From assembly GCA_028281025.1 (NCBI GenBank), contig JANQKR010000044.1, forward strand, positions 1 through 64,000: DNA of 64,000 nucleotides. Reading direction: 5' to 3'. Each line of letters starts with the position of its first letter. Positions within the stretch are counted from its first letter, which is position 1. This document shows, in pieces, positions 24,816-33,780 of this stretch. Source of the stretch: Croceivirga sp. (GTDB lineage Bacteria > Bacteroidota > Bacteroidia > Flavobacteriales > Flavobacteriaceae). The notes below the pieces were generated by a model that was given only the letters and a program-made list of their open reading frames with translations, ran no database searches and was not told the origin of the DNA. A program made the position numbers and the translations under genes.

Positions 24816-25647
24816 TTGGATACTTATCCCGCTAATTGCAGTATTTTTGGTGCTCATGGGGGTTTTAAAAGTATTTCAGGAAAAATTGATCTTCCTTCCT
24901 TCCAAACTCAATAAGGAGTACCAATTTCGTTTTGCTACGCCCTTTCAAGAGCTGTTTCTTGATACAGCGGACGGGGCGCAATTGAATGTCCTGCATTTTA
25001 AAGCGGAACATCCCAAAGGTGTTATCGTATATTTTCACGGGAATGCAGGGGACCTGTCACGTTGGGGTTTGGTTACCGAGCAATTTGTCCATAACGGATG
25101 GGACGTTCTGATCATGGACTATAGAACCTATGGGAAAAGTACCGGGGAGTTGAGTGAGGAAAACCTGCATAGGGATGCACAATTGGTTTATGACCACGCC
25201 AAAAGTAGGTTTCGAGAGGAAAACATTGCAGTGTACGGGCGTTCGTTGGGTTGTGCCATGGCAACGAAGTTGGCTTCGGCCAACACACCACAACAATTGA
25301 TCTTGGAGACCCCGTTTTATAGCTTGGAGGATATGGCCAAGCGTCGTTTCCCCTTTTTGCCCGCCAAATGGCTATTGGAATATCGTTTTGAGAACAACGC
25401 CAACATTGATGGGGTATCCTGTCCAATAACCATCTTTCAGGGAACGGCGGATTGTGTAGTGCCCTATGAATCGGCATTTGAGTTGTATCAACTTATTGCC
25501 CATAAGGAATCCCATTTTGTGGTCATTGACGGGGGAGGGCACAATAACTTATCGGATTTTAAATTGTACCACACCACGATAACCCAACTCCTAGGGCGCA
25601 AAAATGTTGGAGGAAAGGTAACGGTCCCCCCTGTCACAAACAATTGA
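24784..25647 (+). CDS. Alpha/beta hydrolase, membrane-anchored, second of a tandem pair
   Basis: A 287-residue BEM46-like hydrolase with an N-terminal membrane helix (LSWILIPLIAVFLVLMGVLKVF). The motifs mirror the neighbour: VIVYFHGNAGD, nucleophile elbow YGRSLGCA, acid in FQGTADCVVPYESA and His in DGGGHNNLSDF. Its start lies within the end of the preceding gene. Its last 57 bases overlap, tail to tail, the 3' end of cysM on the other strand, adding the tail [17 protein letters not shown]. Confidence 0.85.
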   Translation: MQKRSLRQKLSWILIPLIAVFLVLMGVLKVFQEKLIFLPSKLNKEYQFRFATPFQELFLDTADGAQLNVLHFKAEHPKGVIVYFHGNAGDLSRWGLVTEQFVHNGWDVLIMDYRTYGKSTGELSEENLHRDAQLVYDHAKSRFREENIAVYGRSLGCAMATKLASANTPQQLILETPFYSLEDMAKRRFPFLPAKWLLEYRFENNANIDGVSCPITIFQGTADCVVPYESAFELYQLIAHKESHFVVIDGGGHNNLSDFKLYHTTITQLLGRKNVGGKVTVPPVTNN

Positions 25648-26478
25648 AACAATGGTCCCACTTTCAATTTCATTCGCAATCCGAAGGGCAATGGTCGCGG
25701 CACCGCCGCTGCTCATTCCTGAGAAGATGCCTTCTTCCTTTGCCAGTCGCTTTGCCATTTGCACTGCTTCGGTTTCCGAGACATAGCGAATCGTATCAAT
25801 TTTGGAGGCGTCATAGATACTGGGTACATATTCGGGTGACCATTTTCGAATTCCGGGAATCCGGGAGCCTTCCTCAGGCTGCACCCCTATGATACGGACA
25901 TCGGTTTTTTGCTCTTTTAAATAGGTGGATGTGCCGGTTATGGTACCGGTAGTTCCCATACTGCTCACAAAATGGGTGATTTGTCCATCGGTGGCCTTCC
26001 ATATTTCCGGTCCAGTGGTTTTGTAATGGGCCTTCCAATTGTCCTCGTTGCCAAATTGGTCCAACATCACATACCCTTCATTCCTTACTTTGTCCACTAC
26101 ATAATCCCGGGCGCCCTCTATTCCAATATCGGCAGGGGTAAGGGTGACTTTTGCCCCATAGGCCTGCATGGTCTGTATCCGTTCCTTGGTGGAATTTTCG
26201 GGCATGACCAGTTCAATATCAAGCCCATAAACCCCGGCGATCATGGCCAGGGCTATTCCTGTATTGCCACTGGTGGCCTCAATCAGTTTGGAGGTAGCAT
26301 CAAAATCACCGCGCTCCAGTCCACTCCTGATCATGTTCAAAGCCGGACGATCTTTGACACTTCCCCCCGGATTTTGTCCCTCCAGTTTAAAGTACAACTT
26401 TACGTTGGGGTTGGTGTTCAATACTTTGGACTCCACCAAAGGGGTATTTCCGACCAATTCTAAAATAGGGTTAGACAT
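25591..26478 (-). CDS. cysM: Cysteine synthase (O-acetylserine sulfhydrylase B type)
   Basis: A 295-residue PLP-dependent beta-replacement enzyme making cysteine from O-acetylserine and sulfide or thiosulfate. PLP Lys42 lies in [11 protein letters not shown]; the phosphate loop is [11 protein letters not shown] and the substrate loop TSGNTGIA. The shorter length and lack of a long C-terminal tail favour CysM over CysK. It is directly downstream of the cysE gene (8-bp overlap), forming a two-gene cysteine operon. Its 3' end overlaps the convergent hydrolase gene by 57 bp. Confidence 0.93.
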   Translation of the reverse strand: MSNPILELVGNTPLVESKVLNTNPNVKLYFKLEGQNPGGSVKDRPALNMIRSGLERGDFDATSKLIEATSGNTGIALAMIAGVYGLDIELVMPENSTKERIQTMQAYGAKVTLTPADIGIEGARDYVVDKVRNEGYVMLDQFGNEDNWKAHYKTTGPEIWKATDGQITHFVSSMGTTGTITGTSTYLKEQKTDVRIIGVQPEEGSRIPGIRKWSPEYVPSIYDASKIDTIRYVSETEAVQMAKRLAKEEGIFSGMSSGGAATIALRIANEIESGTIVSIVCDRGDRYLSSNIFAP

Positions 26479-27259
26479 GTGCTGTTTTTATTTTGATTTC
26501 CGGGGTATGGAAGACCGTGGAATTTGGTGGTACAGAGCTGGTGAGCCATGCGTTTCCACCTATGATGGTATTTTCACCAATGACCGTGTCCCCTCCTAAA
26601 ATGGTGGCATTGGCATAAATGGTGACATTGGATTCTATGGTGGGATGTCTTTTTATGTCCTTAAGGGATTTCTCAACATACAAGGCCCCCAAAGTAACAC
26701 CCTGGTACACCTTTACATGGTCTTTGATCACAGCAGTTTCCCCAATAACGACTCCTGTAGCATGATCAATAAAGAAGGCTTTGCCAATTTGTGCACCAGG
26801 ATTGATGTCCACGCCCGTCTGCCGGTGTGCATATTCCGTCATTAAACGGGGAACCATGGGGAAACCCACTTTATAGAGCTCATGGGCCAATCGGTAGATG
26901 GCAATGGCGTAAAAACCGGGGTAGGCCATATATACCTCTTCAATGGATAGGGAAGCCGGATCACAGTTTCGGATGGCCTCGGCGTCCAGATTTAAGTTTT
27001 CCAGAATATGGGGAAGTTGCCCAACGTAACGTTCCCAAACCTTACTACATGGTTTGTGGGATTCCCAACAGGCCAGTGCGATCAAATCACTAAAAAGCGA
27101 TTCCAGCACATCCAGGTTTTCCTCTAAAGGGGTGTTGGTATCAAAGAGGGTATAAAACAGCTTATCGGTAAACTTCTCGGCAATCCTTTTCAACCTATAG
27201 TCTAAATAGGGTTGTTTCTTGTGAAGTTTAAGTTGATTGATGATTTGTTGTTTGTCCAT
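26471..27259 (-). CDS. cysE: Serine O-acetyltransferase (EpsC type)
   Basis: Acetyl-CoA-dependent serine acetyltransferase, first step of cysteine synthesis. ATG 27259 ([15 protein letters not shown]) gives 262 residues; an upstream frame to 27313 is probably untranslated. An N-terminal helical domain (1-140) precedes the left-handed beta-helix with hexapeptides ([30 protein letters not shown]...[18 protein letters not shown]). The catalytic His lies in DHATG. The C-terminal tail (EIKIKTAHV) ends in the usual region for docking O-acetylserine sulfhydrylase. It overlaps cysM by 8 bp. Confidence 0.92.
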   Translation of the reverse strand: MDKQQIINQLKLHKKQPYLDYRLKRIAEKFTDKLFYTLFDTNTPLEENLDVLESLFSDLIALACWESHKPCSKVWERYVGQLPHILENLNLDAEAIRNCDPASLSIEEVYMAYPGFYAIAIYRLAHELYKVGFPMVPRLMTEYAHRQTGVDINPGAQIGKAFFIDHATGVVIGETAVIKDHVKVYQGVTLGALYVEKSLKDIKRHPTIESNVTIYANATILGGDTVIGENTIIGGNAWLTSSVPPNSTVFHTPEIKIKTAHV

Positions 27260-27351
27260 TTTTAACTTTGTAACTCGTCTTGATGCTAAAAGTAGCCATT
27301 TGCGTACGCACAAATGGTTAACTTTAACCTAAAATCTATAGTAGTAGGATT

Positions 27352-28029
27352 ATGCAACACATTACAGCAGAAACGTTGGATTTTTTAAGAAAGCTTGCCA
27401 AAAACAATACCAAGGATTGGTTTACCGAACATAAGCCAACTTTTAAGGCCTTGGAAGCGGACGTGAAATCATTTTTTGAATCCCTTAAGGAACTCATGGG
27501 GAAACACGATCATATTGAACGGCTAAAAGTGTTCCGAATATATCGCGATGTGCGGTTTTCCAAAGATAAAACACCGTATAAGTCCCAGTTTTCGGCGTCG
27601 TTTAGTAGGGCAGGGGCGGCATTGCGGGGAGGCTACTACATTTGTATAAAACCTGGGGAATCCTTTATTGCCACGGGTTTTTGGGACCCCAATAAAGAAG
27701 ATCTTTTCAGGATTAGAAAGGAGTTGGAGTTGGATGCCGATGAATTTAGGAAAGTAATTTCCAAGACGGACTTTAAGGCGATATGGGGTGAGCTTCAGGG
27801 GGATGGCGTGAAGACGGCGCCCAAAGGATTTGACAAAGAGGACCCCAATATCGATCTGATCAAGAAAAAACAGTTCATCTTTGTCCGAAATTTTACGGAT
27901 AAGGAAGTGCTATCAGAAAACTTCATTGCTGAGGTGGACAAATCATTCAGGGCCATTCGGCCTTATTTTGACATCATGAGCAACATCCTGACCACCAATC
28001 TCAATGGGGAATCACTCATAGACCAGTGA
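27352..28029 (+). CDS. DUF2461 (TIGR02453) protein
   Basis: A 225-residue cytosolic protein. The conserved features are FLRKLAKNNTKDWFTEHKPTF at the N-terminus, RIYRDVRFSKDKTPYKSQF, a glycine-rich GGYYICIKPGESFIATGFW and a C-terminal RAIRPYFDIM. The RxxRDxRFSxDKxPYK motif is diagnostic. The family is widespread with no established biochemical role. Its 3' end overlaps the convergent gene at 28012 by 18 bp. Confidence 0.9.
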   Translation: MQHITAETLDFLRKLAKNNTKDWFTEHKPTFKALEADVKSFFESLKELMGKHDHIERLKVFRIYRDVRFSKDKTPYKSQFSASFSRAGAALRGGYYICIKPGESFIATGFWDPNKEDLFRIRKELELDADEFRKVISKTDFKAIWGELQGDGVKTAPKGFDKEDPNIDLIKKKQFIFVRNFTDKEVLSENFIAEVDKSFRAIRPYFDIMSNILTTNLNGESLIDQ

Positions 28030-28425
28030 AACGGATTCCAATAGTTGCATCTGGTCCTTCAATCGGTTAATGACCATATTCATCATTCGCTTGTTGAGGG
28101 CAGAGGAGTTTTTGATATAGGTCTTGTATTCCTCCACGGTAAATTGCCCGATGATCATTCCCTTAAGGGAGTTTCTGAATTTAATGTCCTTTTGGATGGA
28201 TTTTTCGATATACTCCAACCTTTTTTCCACGGACAGTTCGTAATATTTGTTCTTGTGTTTTCCGATGTAGTTTTTGAAAGCTTCAATCAAAAGCATGTTT
28301 TGAAACTTAATGATCGGTCGCAAAGTTACATTTTGAAAATACTCGTCATCAGTAGTGTCCGCGTGGACTTTGGCTTTCTGTAACACTGGACGAATTTTCA
28401 AAAGGTGGGATGACCTTGTGTCCAT
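28012..28425 (-). CDS. Conserved flavobacterial protein (often labelled glyoxalase)
   Basis: A 137-residue helical, basic protein from ATG 28425 (MDTRSSHLLKIRPVLQKAK); the frame is open to 28536 but the added residues look non-coding. The block EFNVTLRPIIKFQNMLLIEAFKNYI...LEYIEKSIQKDIKFRNSLKGMIIGQFTVEEYKTYIKNSSALNKRM is strongly conserved in related flavobacteria. Although such proteins are often named glyoxalase, the vicinal-oxygen-chelate motif is not visible, so that name is doubtful. Monocistronic; function unknown. Confidence 0.78.
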   Translation of the reverse strand: MDTRSSHLLKIRPVLQKAKVHADTTDDEYFQNVTLRPIIKFQNMLLIEAFKNYIGKHKNKYYELSVEKRLEYIEKSIQKDIKFRNSLKGMIIGQFTVEEYKTYIKNSSALNKRMMNMVINRLKDQMQLLESVSLVYE

Positions 28426-28661
28426 ATTGGTAGTTTTATTAAGAAGTGATTTAAACTTTTTGGATTGAAGCGAAAATTGATGGCTTTCTGCCCAGATAAA
28501 GGCTTTTTTGGGCTGCATAGCCGGGCTACGCCGCAAGAAAAAGACAAAATATGGGTGTCAAACAGCATTTTTAGCCAATTTGAAAAAGTCTAAAACACTT
28601 CTAAAATTACATATTACAATTGCGATTACTAAAACGGTAGGATTTAGTTTTCAACGAGGAT
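28426..28661. other. Intergenic stretch, no feature seen
   Basis: Upstream of the minus-strand gene 28012-28425 and before the small frame at 28662. It holds an AT-rich leader and a short G/C-rich segment (CATAGCCGGGCTACGCCGC, 28517-28535). No repeat of either family, no clear promoter and no RNA gene was recognised. Confidence 0.4.
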
Positions 28662-28823
28662 ATGAACAAAAAACAAGACCATTCGCGGCAAATGGATCGA
28701 TTTGAAAAAGGGATGTGGACCTTAGCACGGAACAGATCAAGTGTTACGGCCCGGGGTATGTTTTTGGATTGGAACATCAAGTCCTTGCCCAAGATGGAAG
28801 TTTTTCCAAATATGTATCTTTAG
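28662..28823 (+). CDS. Possible 53-residue basic protein
   Basis: ATG 28662 to TAG 28821 encodes 53 residues, rich in Arg/Lys/Met (NKKQDHSRQMDRFEKGMW, then ARNRSSVTARGMFLDW), ending 21 bases before the DUF72 gene. The frame is open and its composition is protein-like, but no family is recognised. It could be a small real gene, the tail of a decayed one, or chance. The last codons overlap a TATCTTTA segment that may serve as the DUF72 promoter. Confidence 0.3.
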   Translation: MNKKQDHSRQMDRFEKGMWTLARNRSSVTARGMFLDWNIKSLPKMEVFPNMYL

Positions 28824-28844
28824 CCCTAACCTAGAATCTTACGT

Positions 28845-29741
28845 ATGAAATTTGGAAAAGTGGATAATCCCGAGCTTATAGATTTTTCTTTTCCCGAGGA
28901 CCACCCGAGCACAGCGGCCGTATTGGCCAACACTGGTGAAAACCAAAAATTGAACGTCTATGTTGGGTGCGCAAAATGGAACAGACAGGATCTTAAGAAT
29001 TTTTACCCAAGGGGAACAAAGGATGAATTGGGGTACTACTCCTCACAATTCAACTGCATTGAACTGAATGCTACATTTTATCGCCTGTTCCCAGCAGAGC
29101 AGTTTTCAAAATGGTACGACAAAACCCCAAGTGGATTCAGGTTTTTTCCAAAATTGTCCCAGGATATCAGTCATCTAAGGCGTTTAAATGAAAAGGTCTA
29201 TCCTTTTGTCGATGCCTATTTGGATGCCGCGAGTAATCTAAAGGAAAAATTGGGGACCATTTTTTTGCAGATGCACAACAATTTTGGTCCTAAAAATTGG
29301 GATCGGGTAGTCCGTTTTGTGGAATATTGGCCCAAGGAATTTCCCCTGGCCATTGAATTTAGGCATACGGACTGGTTCAATGATGCCAAGGTGGCCGAAG
29401 AACTCTACCATTTGCTGGAGGAGAATACGATGGCCAATGTGCTTGTTGATACTGCGGGGCGCAGGGATTTAATGCATATGCGATTGACGAACAACGAGGC
29501 GTTCATAAGGTATGTTGGGGCGAACCATGTATCGGATTACCCCAGATTGGACGATTGGGTACAAAGATTGAAGTCCTGGTCAGCTTTGGGACTGTCCAAC
29601 ATCCACTTTTTTGTCCATCAAAATCTAGAGGTGGAGTCTCCGTTGTTATCGGCCTACATCATAGACAATCTAAATCAAGAGCTCGGGATAGACCTTAAGA
29701 TACCCCAAACCTTGGGAGGTGGGCAAAAAGGGTTGTTCTAA
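28845..29741 (+). CDS. DUF72 (YecE-like) protein
   Basis: A 298-residue TIM-barrel-like protein. Diagnostic stretches are VYVGCAKWNRQDLKNFYP, FNCIELNATFYRLFPAEQFSKWYDKTPSGFRFFPKLSQDISH, and PLAIEFRHTDWFND near the middle, then the NVLVDTAGR and YVGANH segments. The family resembles endonuclease IV/xylose-isomerase barrels but has no established activity. Its 3' end overlaps the phosphatidylserine decarboxylase gene by 4 bp, tail to tail. Confidence 0.9.
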   Translation: MKFGKVDNPELIDFSFPEDHPSTAAVLANTGENQKLNVYVGCAKWNRQDLKNFYPRGTKDELGYYSSQFNCIELNATFYRLFPAEQFSKWYDKTPSGFRFFPKLSQDISHLRRLNEKVYPFVDAYLDAASNLKEKLGTIFLQMHNNFGPKNWDRVVRFVEYWPKEFPLAIEFRHTDWFNDAKVAEELYHLLEENTMANVLVDTAGRRDLMHMRLTNNEAFIRYVGANHVSDYPRLDDWVQRLKSWSALGLSNIHFFVHQNLEVESPLLSAYIIDNLNQELGIDLKIPQTLGGGQKGLF

Positions 29742-30649
29742 TAACGCATCCCAACCTCTACAAAAGTGTTTTTCTTATGGAACTGGGGTGGCCTGGGAGC
29801 GGCCATACAACAGGTGGAGCCTAAATAGAACAATGCCAATTGGTCCAGTTTTCCAATACTGTTGCCGCACTGTACTTTTTCACTCAATTCAATGGTGCCC
29901 ACAGCGGGCCCTCCAACAATGGATAGGTACCACGTCCTTCCCAAATCGTCCGTTATATCCACATTATAGCGTTCATTTCGGAATGCGGGCAAGGAAGGGT
30001 CCTGTTTATAAATCCAAGGTCGTAAAACCACCAAGTCGCCCGGCACGTGCTGGATCCGGGTTATGGTGCCATCAATGGGGGAGTGGATACGGTGGTAGTT
30101 CTTGTTATGCAAAAAGACATTTGTAAATGTATAATTGGCCGGAATGATCCCTTCTTTCAAGCCAAATACCGTTGCCACATGCCGTATATCGCATTTTACT
30201 TGGGCCGCTTGGAGTTGATGTAATTTTCCTTCTTCACAAAGTAGGCCTTCGCAGGGCCAGACCCATTCACTACCGGTCTTTGGAATCTCCTTAAATTCCC
30301 GGATAAAGAAGTCCTGAAAACATTCAAAATCACGCTTTTCAAATGGGGGCTTGAATTTTTCCAGGTAATTGGAGTCCGTATAGTTGATTTTGATGTAAGG
30401 ACCAATGAAATATTTGGATATGGGTTTGTTATAAACCGACGCGTACCATTTGGAAACGCTTTTTTGGAGGTTGCTGGGCAAATTTCCCCAAACGGTTATG
30501 GAGAGGAATTGGTAAAAATAAGCCCGCCATTTGGGGACTTTGAACACGGTAAAGGTAGGGTCTGAATAATGCGCTGATGAGACGTCCATTTTTTGGTGAT
30601 GTTTAGCTTTTGCCCTTTCAAGGTATCTTATCCGCAATACCATTCCCAA
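29738..30649 (-). CDS. psd: Phosphatidylserine decarboxylase
   Basis: Membrane-associated pyruvoyl enzyme that makes phosphatidylethanolamine. Residues are 303 from ATG 30649, or 283 from ATG 30589 (MDVSSAHYSDP), which is plausible. The middle contains FQDFFIREFK and HNKNYHRIHSPIDGTI, the YHRxHSPxxG substrate loop. Near the end FYLGSTCCM carries the LGST self-cleavage site that yields the alpha subunit with an N-terminal pyruvoyl from Ser. Monocistronic, convergent with the DUF72 gene. The CDP-alcohol synthase partner is not in this window. Confidence 0.9.
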   Translation of the reverse strand: MGMVLRIRYLERAKAKHHQKMDVSSAHYSDPTFTVFKVPKWRAYFYQFLSITVWGNLPSNLQKSVSKWYASVYNKPISKYFIGPYIKINYTDSNYLEKFKPPFEKRDFECFQDFFIREFKEIPKTGSEWVWPCEGLLCEEGKLHQLQAAQVKCDIRHVATVFGLKEGIIPANYTFTNVFLHNKNYHRIHSPIDGTITRIQHVPGDLVVLRPWIYKQDPSLPAFRNERYNVDITDDLGRTWYLSIVGGPAVGTIELSEKVQCGNSIGKLDQLALFYLGSTCCMAAPRPPQFHKKNTFVEVGMRY

Positions 30650-30747
30650 TGAATTAAGAAAACTTTATTCCAAGGTTAACATTTTTTAGATTATGTCATT
30701 TTTCCATAGTGGAATCGAATTTGGTAGGCCAGCAGGGTTTTAATTAA

Positions 30748-30755
30748 TAATTTTG
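30748..30755 (+). promoter_or_regulatory. Possible housekeeping promoter element of the thioesterase gene
   Basis: TAATTTTG fits the flavobacterial -7 consensus TAnnTTTG and lies 16 bases before the start codon at 30771. No TTG element at the expected -33 distance was found, so support is partial. Confidence 0.3.
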
Positions 30756-30770
30756 ATTAAAAATACATCC

Positions 30771-31178
30771 ATGAAGTTTCATACCCGAAAGTGGGTCAAG
30801 CCGGAAGATTTAAATGCCAACGGAACCTTATTTGCGGGCCGTGTTTTGGCATGGCTGGATGAGCAGGCGGTCATCTACGGCATCATTCAATTGGAGAATA
30901 AAAAGGTGGTCACCAAGTATATGTCCGAAATTAACTTCATGAGTACCGCCGTTCAAGGCGATATCATTGAAATTGGTATCGAGGTCACCAAGTTTGGCCA
31001 TAGTTCGCTGACCTTGAATTGTGAGGTGCGCAACAAAATGAACCATGAGACCATTGTTACCGTGGACAATGTGATTTTGGTCAATCTTGATGAAAATGGG
31101 AAACCTACACCGCATGGCAAGACTAAGGTGGAATATGTAAAGGACCGTTTGGAAAAACAGGCCAATCAACTACCCTGA
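30771..31178 (+). CDS. Acyl-CoA thioesterase (hotdog fold)
   Basis: A 135-residue single hotdog domain from ATG 30771 (MKFHTRKWVKPEDLNANG). NANGTLFAGRVLAWLDEQAVIYG is the YciA/cytosolic acyl-CoA hydrolase signature, with the catalytic Asn/Asp region at the start of the central helix, followed by the strand SEINFMSTAVQGDIIEIGIEVTKFG. These enzymes hydrolyse medium- to long-chain acyl-CoA in the cytosol. Monocistronic; no neighbour indicates a pathway. Confidence 0.9.
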   Translation: MKFHTRKWVKPEDLNANGTLFAGRVLAWLDEQAVIYGIIQLENKKVVTKYMSEINFMSTAVQGDIIEIGIEVTKFGHSSLTLNCEVRNKMNHETIVTVDNVILVNLDENGKPTPHGKTKVEYVKDRLEKQANQLP

Positions 31179-31671
31179 ATCCGGTGATCATCGTCTAAAC
31201 CTCACCCCATACCCTCAAAAGGGTTCCCAACGCATCGCTAAATCCGCTTCATGCCATCTGTTCTTTCCCTATGTGGATAAGGCCACCATTTGTTTCATGA
31301 ATGCGTGGAACAGATGTGATATATCAATGGTTTTTTGAAACACAATACAATGTATAATAAATGTTTACCTAACTTCAATTAAACAAATACATAACAAATA
31401 ATTGTCTTTTTCCAGTATGGGATTCACAGTATTGGTGGCTTTCCTTAGTGTTCTCCGTTAACAAATAACAAGATAGGACAACAAAGGCCTAAGGGATGGC
31501 AAGGCTTCATTTCAGGGTCAAAAGTTTTAGACCTACAAATAAGGCATTTTGACAACAAAAAACCGCCAGTAGGTAACAATTAGTTGGATACACTACGTGA
31601 AATGAAGAGTTTTAAAATTATAATAACCAGGTTGTTAGACTTTTCTGACAATTGGAATAATTTGAACTACT
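31179..31671. other. 493-bp leader region upstream of the phosphorelay operon
   Basis: The gap contains the inverted pair CATCTGTTC (31254-31262) and GAACAGATG (31309-31317), 46 bases apart, with a smaller interior palindrome region around GTGGATAAGGCCACC. The rest is AT-rich and without an open frame of note. A structured leader or operator is possible. A stop codon in frame (31663-31665) lies only two codons before the kinase's TTG start. Confidence 0.45.
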
Positions 31672-33399
31672 TTGGACACTAGGGAACTACTCACACAATT
31701 GGAAAAGCTGGAATATGGGTTGGATAGCTTTTCTTTTACGGAACTAAAAAGTTCTGAAGCCTCAAGACTTAAAAAATCCTTTGAATCCTTCAAAATTGGT
31801 TTGGAGGAAAAAGTATTTGGAATGCCCGGGGGACCCGTGGAATCGCAAAAAACTACTGCGGGTTACGACCAGGTTGCTACCGAAAGCAAATTGATTGCCA
31901 ATGTAAGCCATGAGATCAGAACACCACTCAATGGAATTATTGGGTTTTTGGACCTGCTGAAAGAGACCCCATTATCCCATCACCAAAATGAACTTGTCAA
32001 TGCCATGGATGGTGCTTCAAAAAACCTTCTGGGGCTCATTAATCAGTTATTGGAATTTTCCAGTTTGGCGTCTGGGCAGGAAAAATTTGAACGGGTTCCC
32101 TTCAATCCCGCTAATTTGATCAATGAGGTGGCTTTTTTGTGTAAAACCCTGATCAACGGGAAGAGCGTTGCACTTTTGGTGAACTATGATGAACGTATTC
32201 CAAAAAACCTTTTGGGAGACCCTTCCAAATTGTCCCAGGTCTTATTGAACCTCGTGGGGAATGCGGTGAAGTTTGTGGAAGAAGGGGAAATACAATTGGA
32301 AGTCAACCTAAAGGAGGAGAAAAGCAAACGGTTGTTCCTGGAATTCATTATCAGCGATACTGGAGTAGGAATTGCCAACGAAAACCTTAAGCATATTTTT
32401 GAGAGCTACAAACAAGCAGAACCCTCAACGAAACTGAAATATGGTGGTTCCGGCCTTGGATTAAGTATTGTTAAGGAAATCATTGAAAAACAGCATGGCT
32501 GTATAGCGGTTTCCAGTGCATTGGGTATTGGCACCACCTTTAAGGTTGTTCTACCTTTTGACAAGGTGGCCTCCGTCCCCGCACCATCCGACCCCAAAAA
32601 TTTGGAGGACAACTTTGATATTTCCAAAAAGGCCATATTGGTATTTGAGGATGACGCACTTACCCAAAGATTAATGCGGAACAGGTTGGAGCAGTGGGGG
32701 TGTAAGCCCTATATAGCCGAAAACGAGGTTTATGGTCTGCAACTCTTAAAAAATCACAACATCGATCTTGTCCTTTTGGATATGCACCTTCCTGGATCAA
32801 ATGGTTTGGAGATCGTTAAAAGGATCCGAAAGAGCAAGGAATACGCAAATTTGCCCATTATTATCCTTTCCGGTGATGCCTACAGCCATAAAGAAGATGT
32901 GTTCCATGATCTGGAAATCAATGACTTTATCCTTAAACCCTACAATTCCGATGAATTGCGCGAAAAAATATATACCAACAGTCAGCATAGGAATCGGGAA
33001 GTTGCGCATACAGCTTCTAAAAAAGAACAAAGGACAGCAGGTACCAAACCAATTGACCTTGATCCGTTGTTACAGGAATGTCTGGGTAAAACGGAACTGT
33101 TGGATGAACTTGTGCGGTTGTTTGAGCAAAATATCCTGGAATTTATCGGGAAGACCAAAATGTATTTACAAAGCGGGAATTTACAGGGCGTGGGATTCGC
33201 TGCACATAAGATAAAATCGTGCTTAAAGATGTTACATGCCAATAGGCTGATCGGCATTTGCGAAGAGATGATCTTGGAATGTAGGACAACCAATAATATC
33301 GAACATCTTAAAGGGCTTTTTGAAGATTTCGTAGGCGAATACCCCAAAATTGAGAAAGCTATGGAAGAGGAGATAAGACGAATTAAACACGAGCTGTAA
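31672..33399 (+). CDS. Soluble hybrid histidine kinase (HisKA-HATPase-REC-HPt)
   Basis: A 575-residue cytosolic phosphorelay kinase without membrane helices. A short N-terminal region (1-65) has no recognised sensor domain. HisKA follows with phospho-acceptor His80 (NVSHEIRTPLNG), HATPase (LSQVLLNLVGNAVKFV, IISDTGVGI, GGSGLGLSIVKEII), a receiver with Asp370 (LLLDMHLPGSNG) and a C-terminal HPt with His512 (AAHKIKSCLKML). TTG 31672 is the only start near the 5' end; an in-frame TGA precedes it by two codons. It is the first gene of the six-gene operon. Confidence 0.88.
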   Translation: MDTRELLTQLEKLEYGLDSFSFTELKSSEASRLKKSFESFKIGLEEKVFGMPGGPVESQKTTAGYDQVATESKLIANVSHEIRTPLNGIIGFLDLLKETPLSHHQNELVNAMDGASKNLLGLINQLLEFSSLASGQEKFERVPFNPANLINEVAFLCKTLINGKSVALLVNYDERIPKNLLGDPSKLSQVLLNLVGNAVKFVEEGEIQLEVNLKEEKSKRLFLEFIISDTGVGIANENLKHIFESYKQAEPSTKLKYGGSGLGLSIVKEIIEKQHGCIAVSSALGIGTTFKVVLPFDKVASVPAPSDPKNLEDNFDISKKAILVFEDDALTQRLMRNRLEQWGCKPYIAENEVYGLQLLKNHNIDLVLLDMHLPGSNGLEIVKRIRKSKEYANLPIIILSGDAYSHKEDVFHDLEINDFILKPYNSDELREKIYTNSQHRNREVAHTASKKEQRTAGTKPIDLDPLLQECLGKTELLDELVRLFEQNILEFIGKTKMYLQSGNLQGVGFAAHKIKSCLKMLHANRLIGICEEMILECRTTNNIEHLKGLFEDFVGEYPKIEKAMEEEIRRIKHEL

Positions 33400-33780
33400 A
33401 TGGATAAGCGAAAACTCCTTTTGGCAGAAGATGACCAAATGTTGGCCTCACTCTTAAAATATCGTCTTGAGCGTGATGGTTATGAGGTTGTTATTGAGTT
33501 CGATGGTAGGTCGGTCAAGGAGAACCTTGAAGTTGCCATACCCGATATTGTTATTTCGGATATCATGATGCCCTATTTTTCTGGAATAGAATTGGTGGAT
33601 TATGTTCGGAACAAACTGAATTCGGATGTGCCAATTATTTTGATTTCAGCAGCATCAAACGATGAAAATATAGTAAGTGCCTTTGAAATGGGAGCGAACG
33701 ATTTTATTGCAAAGCCGGTTAGCCCATCTGAATTGATGGTAAGGGTATCAAGGGAAATCAAAAGACATTATTGCACATAA
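33400..33780 (+). CDS. Stand-alone receiver-domain response regulator
   Basis: A 126-residue single receiver domain: acidic pocket Glu10/Asp11/Asp12, phospho-acceptor Asp54 (VISDIMMPYFSG), Ser83 (ILISAAS) and Lys105 (FIAKPVSP) are all present. No output domain, so it signals by protein contact. It starts on the base after the kinase stop, making it the likely phosphate acceptor from the HPt domain. The HEAT-repeat gene begins inside its last codons, hinting that the HEAT protein or the glycosyltransferase complex is the target. Confidence 0.88.
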   Translation: MDKRKLLLAEDDQMLASLLKYRLERDGYEVVIEFDGRSVKENLEVAIPDIVISDIMMPYFSGIELVDYVRNKLNSDVPIILISAASNDENIVSAFEMGANDFIAKPVSPSELMVRVSREIKRHYCT

